This document shows positions 35,979 through 44,289 of a DNA stretch of 64,000 bases, one piece after another (within the stretch, counting starts at the first letter, position 1; every line of letters starts with the position of its first letter). Location of the stretch: contig NZ_BMIH01000001.1 in the NCBI RefSeq assembly GCF_014641735.1, forward strand, positions 955,001-1,019,000. Direction: 5' to 3'. The notes below the pieces were generated by a model that was not told the DNA's origin, ran no database searches, and saw only the letters and a list, made by a program, of their open reading frames with translations. The stretch comes from Sphingomonas metalli. GTDB lineage: Bacteria; Pseudomonadota; Alphaproteobacteria; Sphingomonadales; Sphingomonadaceae. Position numbers and translations under genes: made by a program.

Positions 35979-36863
35979 TCAACCGTGCTGCCAGCCGAGC
36001 CGGGCGGGCAGCGCGACGGGGCGGCCGTCTTCGGTCAGGGACAGGCCCTGCCCTGCCGCGAAGCTGCCGATGCAGGTCGCCGCAACGGGCGGCATCCAGC
36101 CGTCGGGCGCGGCGAAGAGCAGCTCGTAATCGTCGCCCGCGGTGGCGGCGGCGAGGCGATCCGGTCGCCAAGCGGCGAGCTCCGCCGAGAGCGGCACGGC
36201 GGCGAGGTCGATCGCGACCGCCAGCCCGCTTGCCGCCGCCATGCGGGCGGCATCGATCAGCAGCCCGTCCGATACGTCCATCATCGCATGGACATGGGGG
36301 GCGAGCGCCCGCCCCTCGGACAGCCGCGGCAGCGGACGGCGATAGCGGGCGAGCAGCGCCGCCGGTCCCGCCGCGCCCTGCGCGATCGCCAGCCCCGCAG
36401 CGGCATCGCCGATCGTGCCGGTGACCCACAAGGCATCGCCCGGCCGCGCCCCCGAGCGGCGCGGCGCGGCGGCATCGCGGCCGAAGGCAGTGACGGTCAG
36501 CACGCGCGGCGCGCCGGCGGGCAGGCTGACCGTGTCGCCGCCGATCAGGGGGCAGGCGAAGGCGGCGAGCGCCTCGGCGAGGCCGTCGAGAAAGGCGGCG
36601 TCCCAGTGTTGGTCGGTCAGCGGGTGGTTGAGCAGGATCCCCTCGATCAGCGCGCCCTTGGCGGCGAGATCGGAGAGGTTGGTGGCGACCAGCTTCCACG
36701 CCACGTCGCCGGGCGGGTCGGCGGGGAGGAAATGGACGCCCTCGACCAGAGTGTCGCTGGTGATGGTGAGGCCGGCGAGGGTCGCGGTGTCGTCGGCGAG
36801 GGCGTGCGCGCCGGGATGGAGCGGCAGGGCGCAGAGGCGGTCGAGGAACTCGGCTTCGGTCAT
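35979..36863 (-). CDS. thiL: Thiamine-monophosphate kinase
   Basis: 294 residues of the PurM/ThiL ATP-binding fold: N-terminal DDTATLAGLTITSDTLVEGVHF, the NLSDLAAKGA motif, GGDTVSLPAG and the late MMDVSDGLLIDAAR and AGDDYELLF segments. It phosphorylates thiamine monophosphate to the active cofactor. ATG at 36863 gives the usual N-terminus (MTEAEFLDRL); upstream codons run into a REP-like repeat. No TPP riboswitch is seen upstream. Confidence 0.94.
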   Translation of the reverse strand: MTEAEFLDRLCALPLHPGAHALADDTATLAGLTITSDTLVEGVHFLPADPPGDVAWKLVATNLSDLAAKGALIEGILLNHPLTDQHWDAAFLDGLAEALAAFACPLIGGDTVSLPAGAPRVLTVTAFGRDAAAPRRSGARPGDALWVTGTIGDAAAGLAIAQGAAGPAALLARYRRPLPRLSEGRALAPHVHAMMDVSDGLLIDAARMAAASGLAVAIDLAAVPLSAELAAWRPDRLAAATAGDDYELLFAAPDGWMPPVAATCIGSFAAGQGLSLTEDGRPVALPARLGWQHG

Positions 36864-36915
36864 GCGCCGGGGCCGCACGGGCCGGGTTGGTGAGGGCGCG
36901 AGTGACGCCCCACTG

Positions 36916-37014
36916 CCGTCATCCCCGCGGAGGCGGGGATCCATATCCTCTGACGGCCCGGGTTATGCGGAAGGCTCCCGCACGTCTGGATCCCCGCCTG
37001 CGCGGGGATGACGG
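36916..37014. repeat. Family-A REP-like paired hairpin
   Basis: Mirrored ends CCGTCATCCCCGC and GCGGGGATGACGG with hairpin arms and a spacer containing GGCTCCCGCACGTCTGGATC, nearly identical to the copy at 5138. It lies upstream of thiL and, with the copy at 37069, fills most of the 322-base gap to the DUF4169 gene. Confidence 0.9.
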
Positions 37015-37068
37015 AAGGGGTGTGGGAAGGACGTGCCATGGGCGCGGATCGGTTGCGGGACGGCAGTA

Positions 37069-37120
37069 CGTCACCCCCGCCGTTCGCCCGACTGGACCCC
37101 GGCCTTCGGCGGGGTGGACA
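37069..37120. repeat. Degenerate REP-like arm
   Basis: A shorter copy beginning CGTCACCCCC and ending with the hairpin GACCCCGGCCTTCGGCGGGGT. The left arm has decayed. It stands 54 bases from the intact family-A element, making a tandem pair between thiL and the DUF4169 gene. Confidence 0.6.
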
Positions 37121-37185
37121 GTAGCGGGAGGTGCAGTCACCTACCGCAACAGCCTCCCCAAGCCCGTTCCCCAGGGCCACCGCCC

Positions 37186-37362
37186 TCACTCCTCCCGCTT
37201 CGCGCCGTCGAGCAGCGCGTGGCGGCGGGCGTCCGCCTCGGCCTCGGCAACCTTCTCCGCCTTCGTCCGGCCGAAGGCGCGGCGGTTGGCGTCCGCCTGC
37301 GCGACGCCCGCTGCCTTCGCCTTGGCCTTGCGCGCGCGGTTGAGGTTGACCACCTCGCCCAT
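37186..37362 (-). CDS. DUF4169 family small protein
   Basis: 58 residues, highly charged and Ala-rich, beginning MGEVVNLNRARKAKAKA and ending in GAKREE. The VNLNRARKAKA start is the hallmark of DUF4169, a small alphaproteobacterial family of unknown function. It starts two bases after the nusB stop and is certainly cotranscribed. The predicted structure is largely helical, with an arginine/lysine pattern that could contact RNA, but this is speculation. Confidence 0.82.
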   Translation of the reverse strand: MGEVVNLNRARKAKAKAAGVAQADANRRAFGRTKAEKVAEAEADARRHALLDGAKREE

Positions 37363-37364
37363 GG

Positions 37365-37820
37365 TCAGGCGCGCACGTCCTTCGCGATCGCATCGAGCAG
37401 GCCGTTGACGAAGCCCGACTCGCGCTTCTCGTAAAAGGCGTGGGCGACGTCGACATATTCGCTGATCGCCGCCGCGACCGGCACGTCGGGCCGGGCCATC
37501 AGCTCATAGGTGCCGGCGCGCAGGATCGCCTTCATCGGCTTGTCGAGCCGCGCCAGCGACCAGCCCGCGGCCAGCCGCTTCTCGATGGCGAGGTCGATCT
37601 CCCCCATCCGCGCCTGTGCGCCACGGACCACGTCGTCGAAGAAGTCGACGTCCGCCTCGGCATAATCGGCATCCTCGATCGTCGCGCCGAGCCGGTGATG
37701 GTGGAATTCGTGGAGCAGCGTGGGGACAGGCGTGCCCTCCATCTCATGCTGGTAGAGCGCCTGGACGGCGGCGAGGCGCGCGGCGGCGCGGGCCTTGGTG
37801 CGGTTGACGTTACGGGACAT
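37365..37820 (-). CDS. nusB: Transcription antitermination factor NusB
   Basis: 151 residues, all-helical NusB fold: an Arg-rich N-terminus (NRTKARAAARLAAVQALYQHEM) that binds boxA RNA, and the C-terminal RAGTYELMARPDVPVAAAISEYVDVAHAF and FVNGLLDAI. It works with NusE (S10) in rRNA antitermination. ATG at 37820 is preferred to one four codons earlier. The downstream order is DUF4169, repeats, thiL; nusB-thiL linkage is common in bacteria. Confidence 0.95.
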   Translation of the reverse strand: MSRNVNRTKARAAARLAAVQALYQHEMEGTPVPTLLHEFHHHRLGATIEDADYAEADVDFFDDVVRGAQARMGEIDLAIEKRLAAGWSLARLDKPMKAILRAGTYELMARPDVPVAAAISEYVDVAHAFYEKRESGFVNGLLDAIAKDVRA

Positions 37821-37853
37821 GGCGCAGCCCATTAGGCGCTTGCGCGGCGCGCG

Positions 37854-38234
37854 TCATCCCTCCGCCAGCCGCCGCGCCACCGGCACGTCGGCGGGCAAGA
37901 GGTCGAGCGCGGCCAGATCGGCCGGCGCGACCCAGCGCACCGCGTCGTGGACGGTCAGGCCGATCTCCCCCGACAGCCAGGTCGCGCGGATCGCGATCAG
38001 TTCGATCGCGCCGCCCGGATAGCGGTGGACGACACGGGTCAGCTCCTCCCCCGCCGCGACGGCGATCCCCAGCTCCTCGCGCAGCTCGCGGACCATGCAG
38101 TCCGCAGGCGTCTCGCCGGGCTCGAGCTTGCCGCCCGGAAACTCCCACGCCCCCGCCATCGCCTGCCCCTCTGCCCGCCGCGCGACCAGCACGGTGCCGT
38201 CGCGCTCGAGGATGGCTGCGGCGACCTGTTTCAT
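37854..38234 (-). CDS. NUDIX hydrolase, MutT-like
   Basis: 126 residues with a complete Nudix box: GGKLEPGETPADCMVRELREELG (G-x5-E-x7-R-E-U-x-E-E-x-G). Size and sequence (MKQVAAAILERDGTVLVARR, WEFPGG) match MutT, which removes 8-oxo-dGTP from the nucleotide pool. Specificity is inferred from resemblance. It ends 34 bases before nusB on the same strand. Confidence 0.92.
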   Translation of the reverse strand: MKQVAAAILERDGTVLVARRAEGQAMAGAWEFPGGKLEPGETPADCMVRELREELGIAVAAGEELTRVVHRYPGGAIELIAIRATWLSGEIGLTVHDAVRWVAPADLAALDLLPADVPVARRLAEG

Positions 38235-38388
38235 GGGGCGGGGGTGGCGTGGGGGTGGGGGTTTGTCAAAAGGGATGCGCGACGAGAGCGGGCAGGTCCT
38301 GACGGGAAGTGCTTCTACATCGCCCGAAAGCCCGCTTTCCGCTTCCGCTCACTTGCGGACATCCTGCGTCGGCCCCACACGTCCGCTC

Positions 38389-38850
38389 ATGACCGATGCC
38401 GCAAACGTAATTACCGTCGACCACACAGGCTTCGCTGTTTCGTCTTTGGACGCAGCCATCCGGTTCTGGACGGAGGCGCTCGGCTTCACGCTAGAGCGTC
38501 AGACGGAGATGGGCGGCGCCTTCCTGCATCAGGTGACTGGTGTCATTGACCCGAATGTAAAGACAGCGATCGTCAAGGCACCCGACGGCTACGCGGTCGA
38601 ATTGCTGCAATATTCGAACGGCTTCCAGAACGGGAGGGTACCCGACAGCGCGGGATCGATCGGAGCCGCTCACCTGGCTTTGACCGTGAGGGACATTCAC
38701 GCCGCCATCACCCGCGTCGAAGCGGCAGGATGGAAAGCGAAGGGTAGTCCGCTGCCGATCCCGGGCGGTCCACGGCAGGGAACCTTGGTGGCCTACGTTT
38801 CAGGCCCCGATCACGTCACGATAGAGCTCATGCAGCCGCCAGCCCGTTGA
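38389..38850 (+). CDS. VOC (glyoxalase/dioxygenase fold) family protein
   Basis: 153 residues with two beta-alpha-beta-beta-beta modules of the VOC fold: TVDHTGFAVSSLDAAIRFW with a metal-type His near the start, then GAAHLALTVRDIHAAITRV and a terminal VTIELMQPP (Glu ligand). Function within this broad family (glyoxalase, resistance, dioxygenase) cannot be told. Codon choice is less GC-rich than its neighbours (GTA, ATT, TTC/TTT, TCT used freely) and there is no clear ribosome-binding site, suggesting recent acquisition. Confidence 0.82.
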   Translation: MTDAANVITVDHTGFAVSSLDAAIRFWTEALGFTLERQTEMGGAFLHQVTGVIDPNVKTAIVKAPDGYAVELLQYSNGFQNGRVPDSAGSIGAAHLALTVRDIHAAITRVEAAGWKAKGSPLPIPGGPRQGTLVAYVSGPDHVTIELMQPPAR

Positions 38851-38909
38851 TAGCCGGCGGCTGCTCCCCACCACTTTCAGCCAGTCCAACCCTTCCATAT
38901 GCTCCACGC

Positions 38910-39617
38910 ATGACCACCCTCCCCAACATCGTCATCCTCACCGGCGCGGGCATCTCCGCCGAGTCGGGTATCGCCACGTTCCGCGGGCCGGGCGGGTTGT
39001 GGGAGGGGCATCGGGTTGAGGACGTCTGTACGCCCGAGGCGTTGGCGCGCGATCCCGAGCTGGTGCATCGCTTCTACGACCTGCGGCGGGCGGCGCTCGC
39101 GGACGTGGAGCCGAATGCGGCGCATCGAGCGCTCGCAAAGCTCGATGCGGCGTGGCCGGGGGAGCTGCTGATAGTCACCCAAAATGTCGACGACCTGCAC
39201 GAACGCGCCGGGGCGCGGCGGCTGGTGCATATGCATGGGGAGCTGGTGTCGGCGCTCTGTGCCGCGTGCGGGGCGCGGGCGCGACACGCCGGGGCCTTGC
39301 CGCCGGGCAGCGCCTGCGCGGCGTGCGGGGCGGCGGCACTGCGGCCGGACATCGTGTTCTTCGGCGAGATGCCCTACCGGATGGAGCGGATCGAGGCGGC
39401 GCTGGCGGCGGCGGACCTGTTCGTGTCGATCGGCACGTCGGGCGCGGTCTATCCGGCAGCGGGGTTCGTGCAACTCGCGGCGCATTATGGCGCGCACACG
39501 CTCGAGCTGAACCTCGATCCCTCGGCCGGCAGCGCGGCGTTCGACGAGAGCCGGCTGGGGCCGGCGGGGGTGCTGGTGCCGGAATGGGTCGCGGGGCTGC
39601 TGCAAGAGCTACAATGA
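38910..39617 (+). CDS. cobB: Sir2-family NAD-dependent protein deacylase
   Basis: 235 residues. NAD motif GAGISAESGIATFRG, TQNVDDLHERAG and the catalytic His in HMHGEL are intact; the zinc module CAACGARARH...CAACG has its four Cys. It removes acetyl or succinyl groups from lysines. The early part lacks the Tyr/Arg helix that marks class III succinylases, so the acyl preference is open. The ATG at 38910 is supported by the protein start rather than by a strong ribosome-binding site. Confidence 0.93.
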   Translation: MTTLPNIVILTGAGISAESGIATFRGPGGLWEGHRVEDVCTPEALARDPELVHRFYDLRRAALADVEPNAAHRALAKLDAAWPGELLIVTQNVDDLHERAGARRLVHMHGELVSALCAACGARARHAGALPPGSACAACGAAALRPDIVFFGEMPYRMERIEAALAAADLFVSIGTSGAVYPAAGFVQLAAHYGAHTLELNLDPSAGSAAFDESRLGPAGVLVPEWVAGLLQELQ

Positions 39618-39666
39618 ACTGAACGCGATGCGCTTCGTTCGAGGGGTCCGGAAAGGAGCCTGCCCC

Positions 39667-40050
39667 ATGAAGAACGCCCTGATCGCCGCCCTGATGGTCG
39701 CGACCGTCACTCCCGCCATGACCGTGCCCACCGCCGCCGTCGCCCAGCGCAACGACCGCGGGGATTATCGCTGGCACGGCGACGAGGACAATTGGGACCC
39801 GCGCCGCGACTATCGCCGTGGCAATTATCGCGAGCGCCGGCTGACCCGCGAGGACCGGATCTATCGCGGTCAGGACGGGCGCGCCTATTGCCGCCGCAAC
39901 GACGGTACGACCGGCCTGGTGGTCGGCGGCGTCGGCGGCGCGGTGCTGGGCAATCTCGTCGGGGGCGGCCTGCTCGGCACGCTGGCCGGCGGTGCGGGCG
40001 GCGCGCTGCTCGGCCGCTCGGTCGATCGCGGCAACGTCCGCTGCCGCTGA
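39667..40050 (+). CDS. Secreted glycine-zipper protein
   Basis: 127 residues: signal peptide (MKNALIAALMVATVTPAMTVPTAAVAQ), a charged Arg/Asp/Tyr-rich middle (NDRGDYRWHGDEDNWDPRRDYRRG) and a C-terminal glycine zipper (GLVVGGVGGAVLGNLVGGG and GTLAGGAGGALLG). Such 2TM-type zippers occur in outer-membrane lipoproteins and stress proteins; the role is unknown. AAGGAG lies 10 bases before the ATG. Confidence 0.85.
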   Translation: MKNALIAALMVATVTPAMTVPTAAVAQRNDRGDYRWHGDEDNWDPRRDYRRGNYRERRLTREDRIYRGQDGRAYCRRNDGTTGLVVGGVGGAVLGNLVGGGLLGTLAGGAGGALLGRSVDRGNVRCR

Positions 40051-40072
40051 CGGGTCCGGGGCCGGGTGGGCG

Positions 40073-40981
40073 TCAGTCCACCCAGTCCAGCCCTATATCC
40101 CTATAGAGCTGGCGGTCCTCGTCCCAGCCCGGCCGCACCTTCACGTGAAGGTAGAGATGGACGGGCCGGTCGAGGATCGTCGCCAGCTCGGCCCGCGCCC
40201 GCGCCCCGATCTCGCGGATGCGCGCGCCGCCCTTGCCAAGCACGATCGCGCGCTGGGTCGGGCGCTCGACCAGCACCTGCTGGTGGATCTCCACCGATCC
40301 GTCCTCGCGCTCCTTGAACGCCTCGGTCTCGACCGCGCTGGCATAGGGCAGCTCGGCGTGGAGCTGGAGATAGATCTGCTCGCGCGTCACCTCCGCCGCG
40401 AGCGCGCGCTCGCTGGCGTCGGACACCTGATCCTCGGGGTAATGCCAGGGGCCCGGCGGCATCGCCCTGGCGAAGGCGGCCTTGAGCTCGGCGAGCCCGT
40501 CGCCGGTCTGGGCGGAGACGAACCAGGTTTCGGCGAACGGGATCAGTGCGTTGAGCCGCTCGGCATGGAGCAGCAGCTTCGCCTTGTCGGCGATGTCGAC
40601 CTTGTTGAGGATCAGGTGACGCGGCTCGGGCCGGTCGCGGATCGCCTCGGCGATGTCGGTGACCTTCGAGCCGAGGCCGCCCTTGGCATCGACCACCAGC
40701 GCGAGGATGTCGGCCCCCTCGGTCCCGCCCCAGGCGGCGGAGACCATCGCGCGGTCGAGCCGGCGCTTGGGCTCAAAGATGCCGGGCGTGTCGACCAGCA
40801 GGATCTGCGCATCGCCCTCGATCGCGACGCCGAGCAGCTTGGTGCGCGTGGTCTGCGCCTTGGGGCTGACGATCGCGACCTTCTGGCCGACCAGCGCATT
40901 GACCAGCGTCGACTTGCCGGCATTGGGGGCACCGACGACGGCGACAAGGCCGCAGCGCTGTTCGGGTGGGGGGGTGGTCAT
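40073..40981 (-). CDS. era: GTPase Era, 30S ribosome maturation
   Basis: 302 residues: G1 GAPNAGKST, G2/switch (AQTTRTKLLG), G3 DTPGIF, G4 NKVD, then a C-terminal KH domain (ERPTQRAIVLGKGGARIREIG) that binds the 3' end of 16S rRNA. It is third in the lepB-rnc-era order typical of alphaproteobacteria. ATG at 40981 is chosen; codons further upstream lie in a family-C repeat. Confidence 0.96.
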   Translation of the reverse strand: MTTPPPEQRCGLVAVVGAPNAGKSTLVNALVGQKVAIVSPKAQTTRTKLLGVAIEGDAQILLVDTPGIFEPKRRLDRAMVSAAWGGTEGADILALVVDAKGGLGSKVTDIAEAIRDRPEPRHLILNKVDIADKAKLLLHAERLNALIPFAETWFVSAQTGDGLAELKAAFARAMPPGPWHYPEDQVSDASERALAAEVTREQIYLQLHAELPYASAVETEAFKEREDGSVEIHQQVLVERPTQRAIVLGKGGARIREIGARARAELATILDRPVHLYLHVKVRPGWDEDRQLYRDIGLDWVD

Positions 40982-41048
40982 GCTGTTCGGTCCTGTGATT
41001 GGGGGAGGGCATCGTCCCCCGTCGTCCGTTCGCTCTTGAGGAAAGCGG

Positions 41049-41136
41049 CCCTTCGACAGGCTCAGGGCGAACGGAGCTTTGGGCAACCCTCTTGGCCGAA
41101 CACCTAACCGCTCGCCCCGCGCTTGTCGAAGGGCTG
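41049..41136. repeat. Family-C inverted repeat between rnc and era
   Basis: Arms GCCCTTCGACAGGCTCAGGG and CGCGCTTGTCGAAGGGC face each other in the opposite order from the copy at 32498, with an unrelated centre. It ends two bases before the rnc stop codon and sits in the era leader, where it could tune era expression relative to rnc. Confidence 0.8.
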
Positions 41137-41138
41137 CG

Positions 41139-41819
41139 CTATGTCCGGGCCCCGCCCCTCACCTGCTCCAGCAGCGCCCTCGCCGCCGCCGTTTCGGCCT
41201 CCTGCTTGTTTCCTGCGGTCGCCTCGGCGCGGGCGAAGCTGCCGATCGCGACGGCGACGGTGAAGCGCGGTGCATGGCCGGGGCCGGAACGATCGAGCAG
41301 CGTATATTCGGGCGGGCGGCGGCCGGCGGCGGCGGCCCATTCCTGCAGGGCGGACTTGGGATGCTGGGGCGCCTTGCCGCCGCTATGGACGCGGTCGCCC
41401 CAGGCGCCGCGGACGAAGCTGCGCACCGCATCGAGCCCCGCCTCGCGATACCAGGCGCCGATCAGCGCCTCCATCACGTCGCCCAGCACATTGTCGCTGT
41501 CCGACGCGCCGTCGGCGAGCGCCTGCTTGCCGAGCCGCAGATGGGGTCGGACGCCGAGCGAGCGGGCGACGTCGGCGCAGACCGCTCCGGTCACCAGCGC
41601 GTTGAGCCGCTTCGACAGCTGCCCTTCGGGTTCGGCCGGGAACACGTCCCACAGCCATTCGGCCATGACGAGGCCGAGCACCCGGTCGCCGAGGAATTCG
41701 AGGCGCTCATAGGTCTCGCCGCCATGGCTGCCATGGGTCAGCGCGCGCACGAAGGGCGAGACGTCCGCGGGCGTACGGCCGAAGGTCTCGGCCAGCCACG
41801 CCGCCAGGGGCTGGCTCAG
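41139..41819 (-). CDS. rnc: Ribonuclease III
   Basis: 226 residues: nuclease domain with ERLEFLGDRVLGLVMAEWL and NVLGDVMEALIGAWY (catalytic acids), then a double-stranded-RNA-binding domain ending ETAAARALLEQV. No ATG, GTG or TTG lies near the expected N-terminus. The best start is CTG at 41819, overlapping the lepB stop as CTGA and preceded by GGAGAGGGG, giving MSQPLAAWLAETFGRTP. This unusual start would make translation depend on coupling to lepB. Confidence 0.9.
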   Translation of the reverse strand: MSQPLAAWLAETFGRTPADVSPFVRALTHGSHGGETYERLEFLGDRVLGLVMAEWLWDVFPAEPEGQLSKRLNALVTGAVCADVARSLGVRPHLRLGKQALADGASDSDNVLGDVMEALIGAWYREAGLDAVRSFVRGAWGDRVHSGGKAPQHPKSALQEWAAAAGRRPPEYTLLDRSGPGHAPRFTVAVAIGSFARAEATAGNKQEAETAAARALLEQVRGGART

Positions 41820-42634
41820 AACCCCTCTCCGATGCGGCTCCCGCGCGCCGCCGACACCCAGGTCCAGGGCTTGAGCCACTCGGCCGAACCGTCGGTCGAG
41901 AAGAAGGTGACCATCGCGCGCCCCTCCACCCGGTCGAGCGGGATGAAGCCCATGCCCTCGGGCGGGGCGAAGCGGCTGTCGGCGCTGTCGTCGCGATTGT
42001 CGCCCATCAGGAAGACGTTGCCGGCCGGCACGATGTAGACGCCGGTATCGTCCGCCTGCGGAATGTCGCGCTGGTCGAGCACGTCGTAGCTGCGCCCGCC
42101 CGGCAGCGTCTCGCGGTAGCGGCGATAGCGGCAGACGGCGCGGCCCGACGCCTCGGTCTGCTGGAATTCCGGATCGCAGTGCCGCGCGTCGAAATTGGGG
42201 GAGAGCGGCAGCACGAAGTCGGCGATCCGCTGCTTGGGGATCGCGCGCCCGTTGAGGAAGAGCTGGCCGCCGCGCATCTGCACCGTGTCGCCGGGCAGGC
42301 CGATGACGCGCTTGATGACGTCGTGATCGTCGGGCCCGGGCGAGCGGAACACCACCACGTCGCCGCGCGCGGGCGTCGCCCAGCCGATCCGGCCGGGCAC
42401 GGGGATGAAGCCCCAGGGCAGCGACCAGCGCGAGAAGCCGTAATTCCATTTCGAGACGAACAGATAGTCGCCGATCAGCAGCCGCGGCAGCATCGATTCG
42501 GACGGGATCGAGAACGGCGCCAGGATGAAGCTGCGGAAGATCAGCACGATCAGCGCGAGCTTCACGAAGAAGCGCAGCGTCTCGCCGGCTTCGGAGCGGG
42601 GGGCGGTCGCGGTGGCGGGCTTGGGATCGGCCAT
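41816..42634 (-). CDS. lepB: Signal peptidase I
   Basis: 272 residues. One N-terminal membrane anchor (LRFFVKLALIVLIFRSFILAPF), catalytic Ser in SIPSESMLPRLLIGD, catalytic Lys in DVIKRVIGLPGDTV, and the late GDNRDDSADSRF box. It removes signal peptides at the outer face of the inner membrane. It leads the lepB-rnc-era operon and is divergent from pgi. Confidence 0.96.
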   Translation of the reverse strand: MADPKPATATAPRSEAGETLRFFVKLALIVLIFRSFILAPFSIPSESMLPRLLIGDYLFVSKWNYGFSRWSLPWGFIPVPGRIGWATPARGDVVVFRSPGPDDHDVIKRVIGLPGDTVQMRGGQLFLNGRAIPKQRIADFVLPLSPNFDARHCDPEFQQTEASGRAVCRYRRYRETLPGGRSYDVLDQRDIPQADDTGVYIVPAGNVFLMGDNRDDSADSRFAPPEGMGFIPLDRVEGRAMVTFFSTDGSAEWLKPWTWVSAARGSRIGEGF

Positions 42635-42768
42635 GGCCCAGCGGGTTGGCGCGCCTCCCGGCCCCCGTCAAGCCGGCAACGCGGCGCTTGCACGCGGGAG
42701 CCCGTGCGGCGATGGGACGTTAGGGACGCCGCCATGCCGATGGTACCCGACGACTTGGAGACGACAAG

Positions 42769-44259
42769 ATGGCCGACTGGTCCGCGATCGAAGCCCTGCC
42801 CGCCCGGCGCCTGACCGAGCTGTTCGATGCCGATACCGACCGGCTCGCCCGGCTGTCGCTCGACGTCGCGGGGATCCATTTCGACTGGTCGAAGACGCAT
42901 CTGACCGCCGAGGCGATCGCCGCATTCGAGGCGCTGGCCAAGGCGCAGGACCTGGCCGGCAAGCGCGAGGCGATGTTCGGCGGCGAGCATGTCAACGTCA
43001 CCGAGGACCGGCCGGTCGAGCACACCGCCGAACGCGGCGAGGGCAATCCGGAGAGCGTCGCGCGCGCGCGCCAGTTCCACGCCCGGATGCGCGCGCTGAT
43101 CGACGCGATCGAGGCGGGCGCGCTGGGCGACATCCGCCACGTGCTGCATATCGGCATCGGCGGCTCGGCATTGGGTCCCGACCTGCTGATCGACGCGCTG
43201 GGCCGCGAGGATCGGCGCTACGACGTGGCGATCGTCTCCAATGTCGACGGCGTCGCGCTGGAGGACGTGTTCGCGAAGTTCGATCCCTCCGCGACGCTGC
43301 TCGTGATCGCGTCCAAGACCTTCACCACCACCGAGACGATGCTCAATGCCGCCTCGGCGATCGGCTGGATGACCGAGAACGGGGTCGACGATCCCTATGG
43401 CCGCGTCGTCGCGCTGACCGCCAATCCCGCCAAGGCGATCGAATGGGGCGTCGACGAGACGCGGGTGCTGCCGTTCAGCGAGGGCGTCGGCGGCCGCTAT
43501 TCGCTCTGGTCGTCGATCGGCTTCCCGGCGGCGATCGGGCTCGGCTGGTCCGCCTTCGAGGAGCTGCTGGAGGGCGCAGGCGAGATGGATCGCCATTTCC
43601 GCCTGTCGGCGCTGCACGAGAATGCGCCGGCGCTCGCCGCCTTCGCCGACCTCTATTATACCCAGGTGCGCCACTGCGAGACGCGCGCGCCCTTCGCCTA
43701 TGACGAGCGGCTGCGGCTGCTGCCCAGCTATCTGCAACAGCTGGAAATGGAATCGAACGGCAAGTCGGTGACCGCCGACGGCCAGCCGGTGGGACGCCCG
43801 ACCGCGCCGATCACCTGGGGCGGGGTCGGCACCGACGCCCAGCACGCGGTGTTCCAGCTCCTCCACCAGGGTACGCATCTCGTCCCGGTCGAATTCATCG
43901 CGGTGATCGAGGCGGGGGACACGCTGGCCGAGGATCATCACCGCCAGCTGCTGCTCAACGCCTTCGCGCAGGGCGCCGCGCTGATGAAGGGCAAGCAGGC
44001 CGAGGATCCGGCGCGCAGCTATCCGGGCGATCGCCCCTCCTCGACCCTGCTGCTCGACACGCTCGACGCGCGCACGCTCGGCGCACTGATCGCGTTCTAC
44101 GAGCATCGCACCTTCGTCAACGGCGTGCTGCTGGGGATCAACAGCTTCGACCAGTTCGGCGTCGAGCTGGGCAAGGAGATGGCGAAGGCCGCCGATCAGG
44201 GCGGGCAGGACTTCGACCCCTCCACCACCGACCTGATCCGTCGCGCCGGCCTCGATTGA
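42769..44259 (+). CDS. pgi: Glucose-6-phosphate isomerase
   Basis: 496 residues, slightly shorter than the E. coli enzyme. Sugar-phosphate site HIGIGGSALGPDLL and SKTFTTTETMLNA; signature 1 GVGGRYSLWSSIGF; signature 2 in LLGINSFDQFGVELGK. It interconverts glucose 6-phosphate and fructose 6-phosphate. The ATG has GGAGACGACAAG in front. The 134-base divergent region with lepB shows no certain promoter. Confidence 0.96.
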   Translation: MADWSAIEALPARRLTELFDADTDRLARLSLDVAGIHFDWSKTHLTAEAIAAFEALAKAQDLAGKREAMFGGEHVNVTEDRPVEHTAERGEGNPESVARARQFHARMRALIDAIEAGALGDIRHVLHIGIGGSALGPDLLIDALGREDRRYDVAIVSNVDGVALEDVFAKFDPSATLLVIASKTFTTTETMLNAASAIGWMTENGVDDPYGRVVALTANPAKAIEWGVDETRVLPFSEGVGGRYSLWSSIGFPAAIGLGWSAFEELLEGAGEMDRHFRLSALHENAPALAAFADLYYTQVRHCETRAPFAYDERLRLLPSYLQQLEMESNGKSVTADGQPVGRPTAPITWGGVGTDAQHAVFQLLHQGTHLVPVEFIAVIEAGDTLAEDHHRQLLLNAFAQGAALMKGKQAEDPARSYPGDRPSSTLLLDTLDARTLGALIAFYEHRTFVNGVLLGINSFDQFGVELGKEMAKAADQGGQDFDPSTTDLIRRAGLD

Positions 44260-44267
44260 GGGCGGCC

Positions 44268-44289
44268 GCCGCGCTCAGCCGAGCGCGGC
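44268..44289. terminator. Bidirectional hairpin between pgi and the PilZ gene
   Basis: A perfect nine-base stem GCCGCGCTC/GAGCGCGGC with loop AGCC, starting 8 bases after the pgi stop and overlapping the stop and last codons of the convergent PilZ gene. No T-run follows, so it is at best a weak or Rho-assisted terminator. Confidence 0.5.

Noticed and set aside
33667-36129. Long plus-strand frame opposite hppA
   Set aside because: Arg/His/Asp/Gly-rich shadow of the pyrophosphatase gene, no recognisable domains.
36864-36944. N-terminal extension of ThiL
   Set aside because: The extra codons translate the REP-like element (DPRLRGDDG pattern) and precede the standard MTEAEF start.
40135-40150. 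Perfect 16-base palindrome ACCTTCACGTGAAGGT as a second parS site
   Set aside because: It has the CACGTG core but not the flanking TGTT/AACA bases, and it lies in the conserved KH domain coding region of era.
41139-42671. A single fused LepB-RNase III reading frame on the minus strand
   Set aside because: The frame upstream of 41819 is an out-of-frame shadow of lepB; the two proteins are separate with a CTGA overlap.
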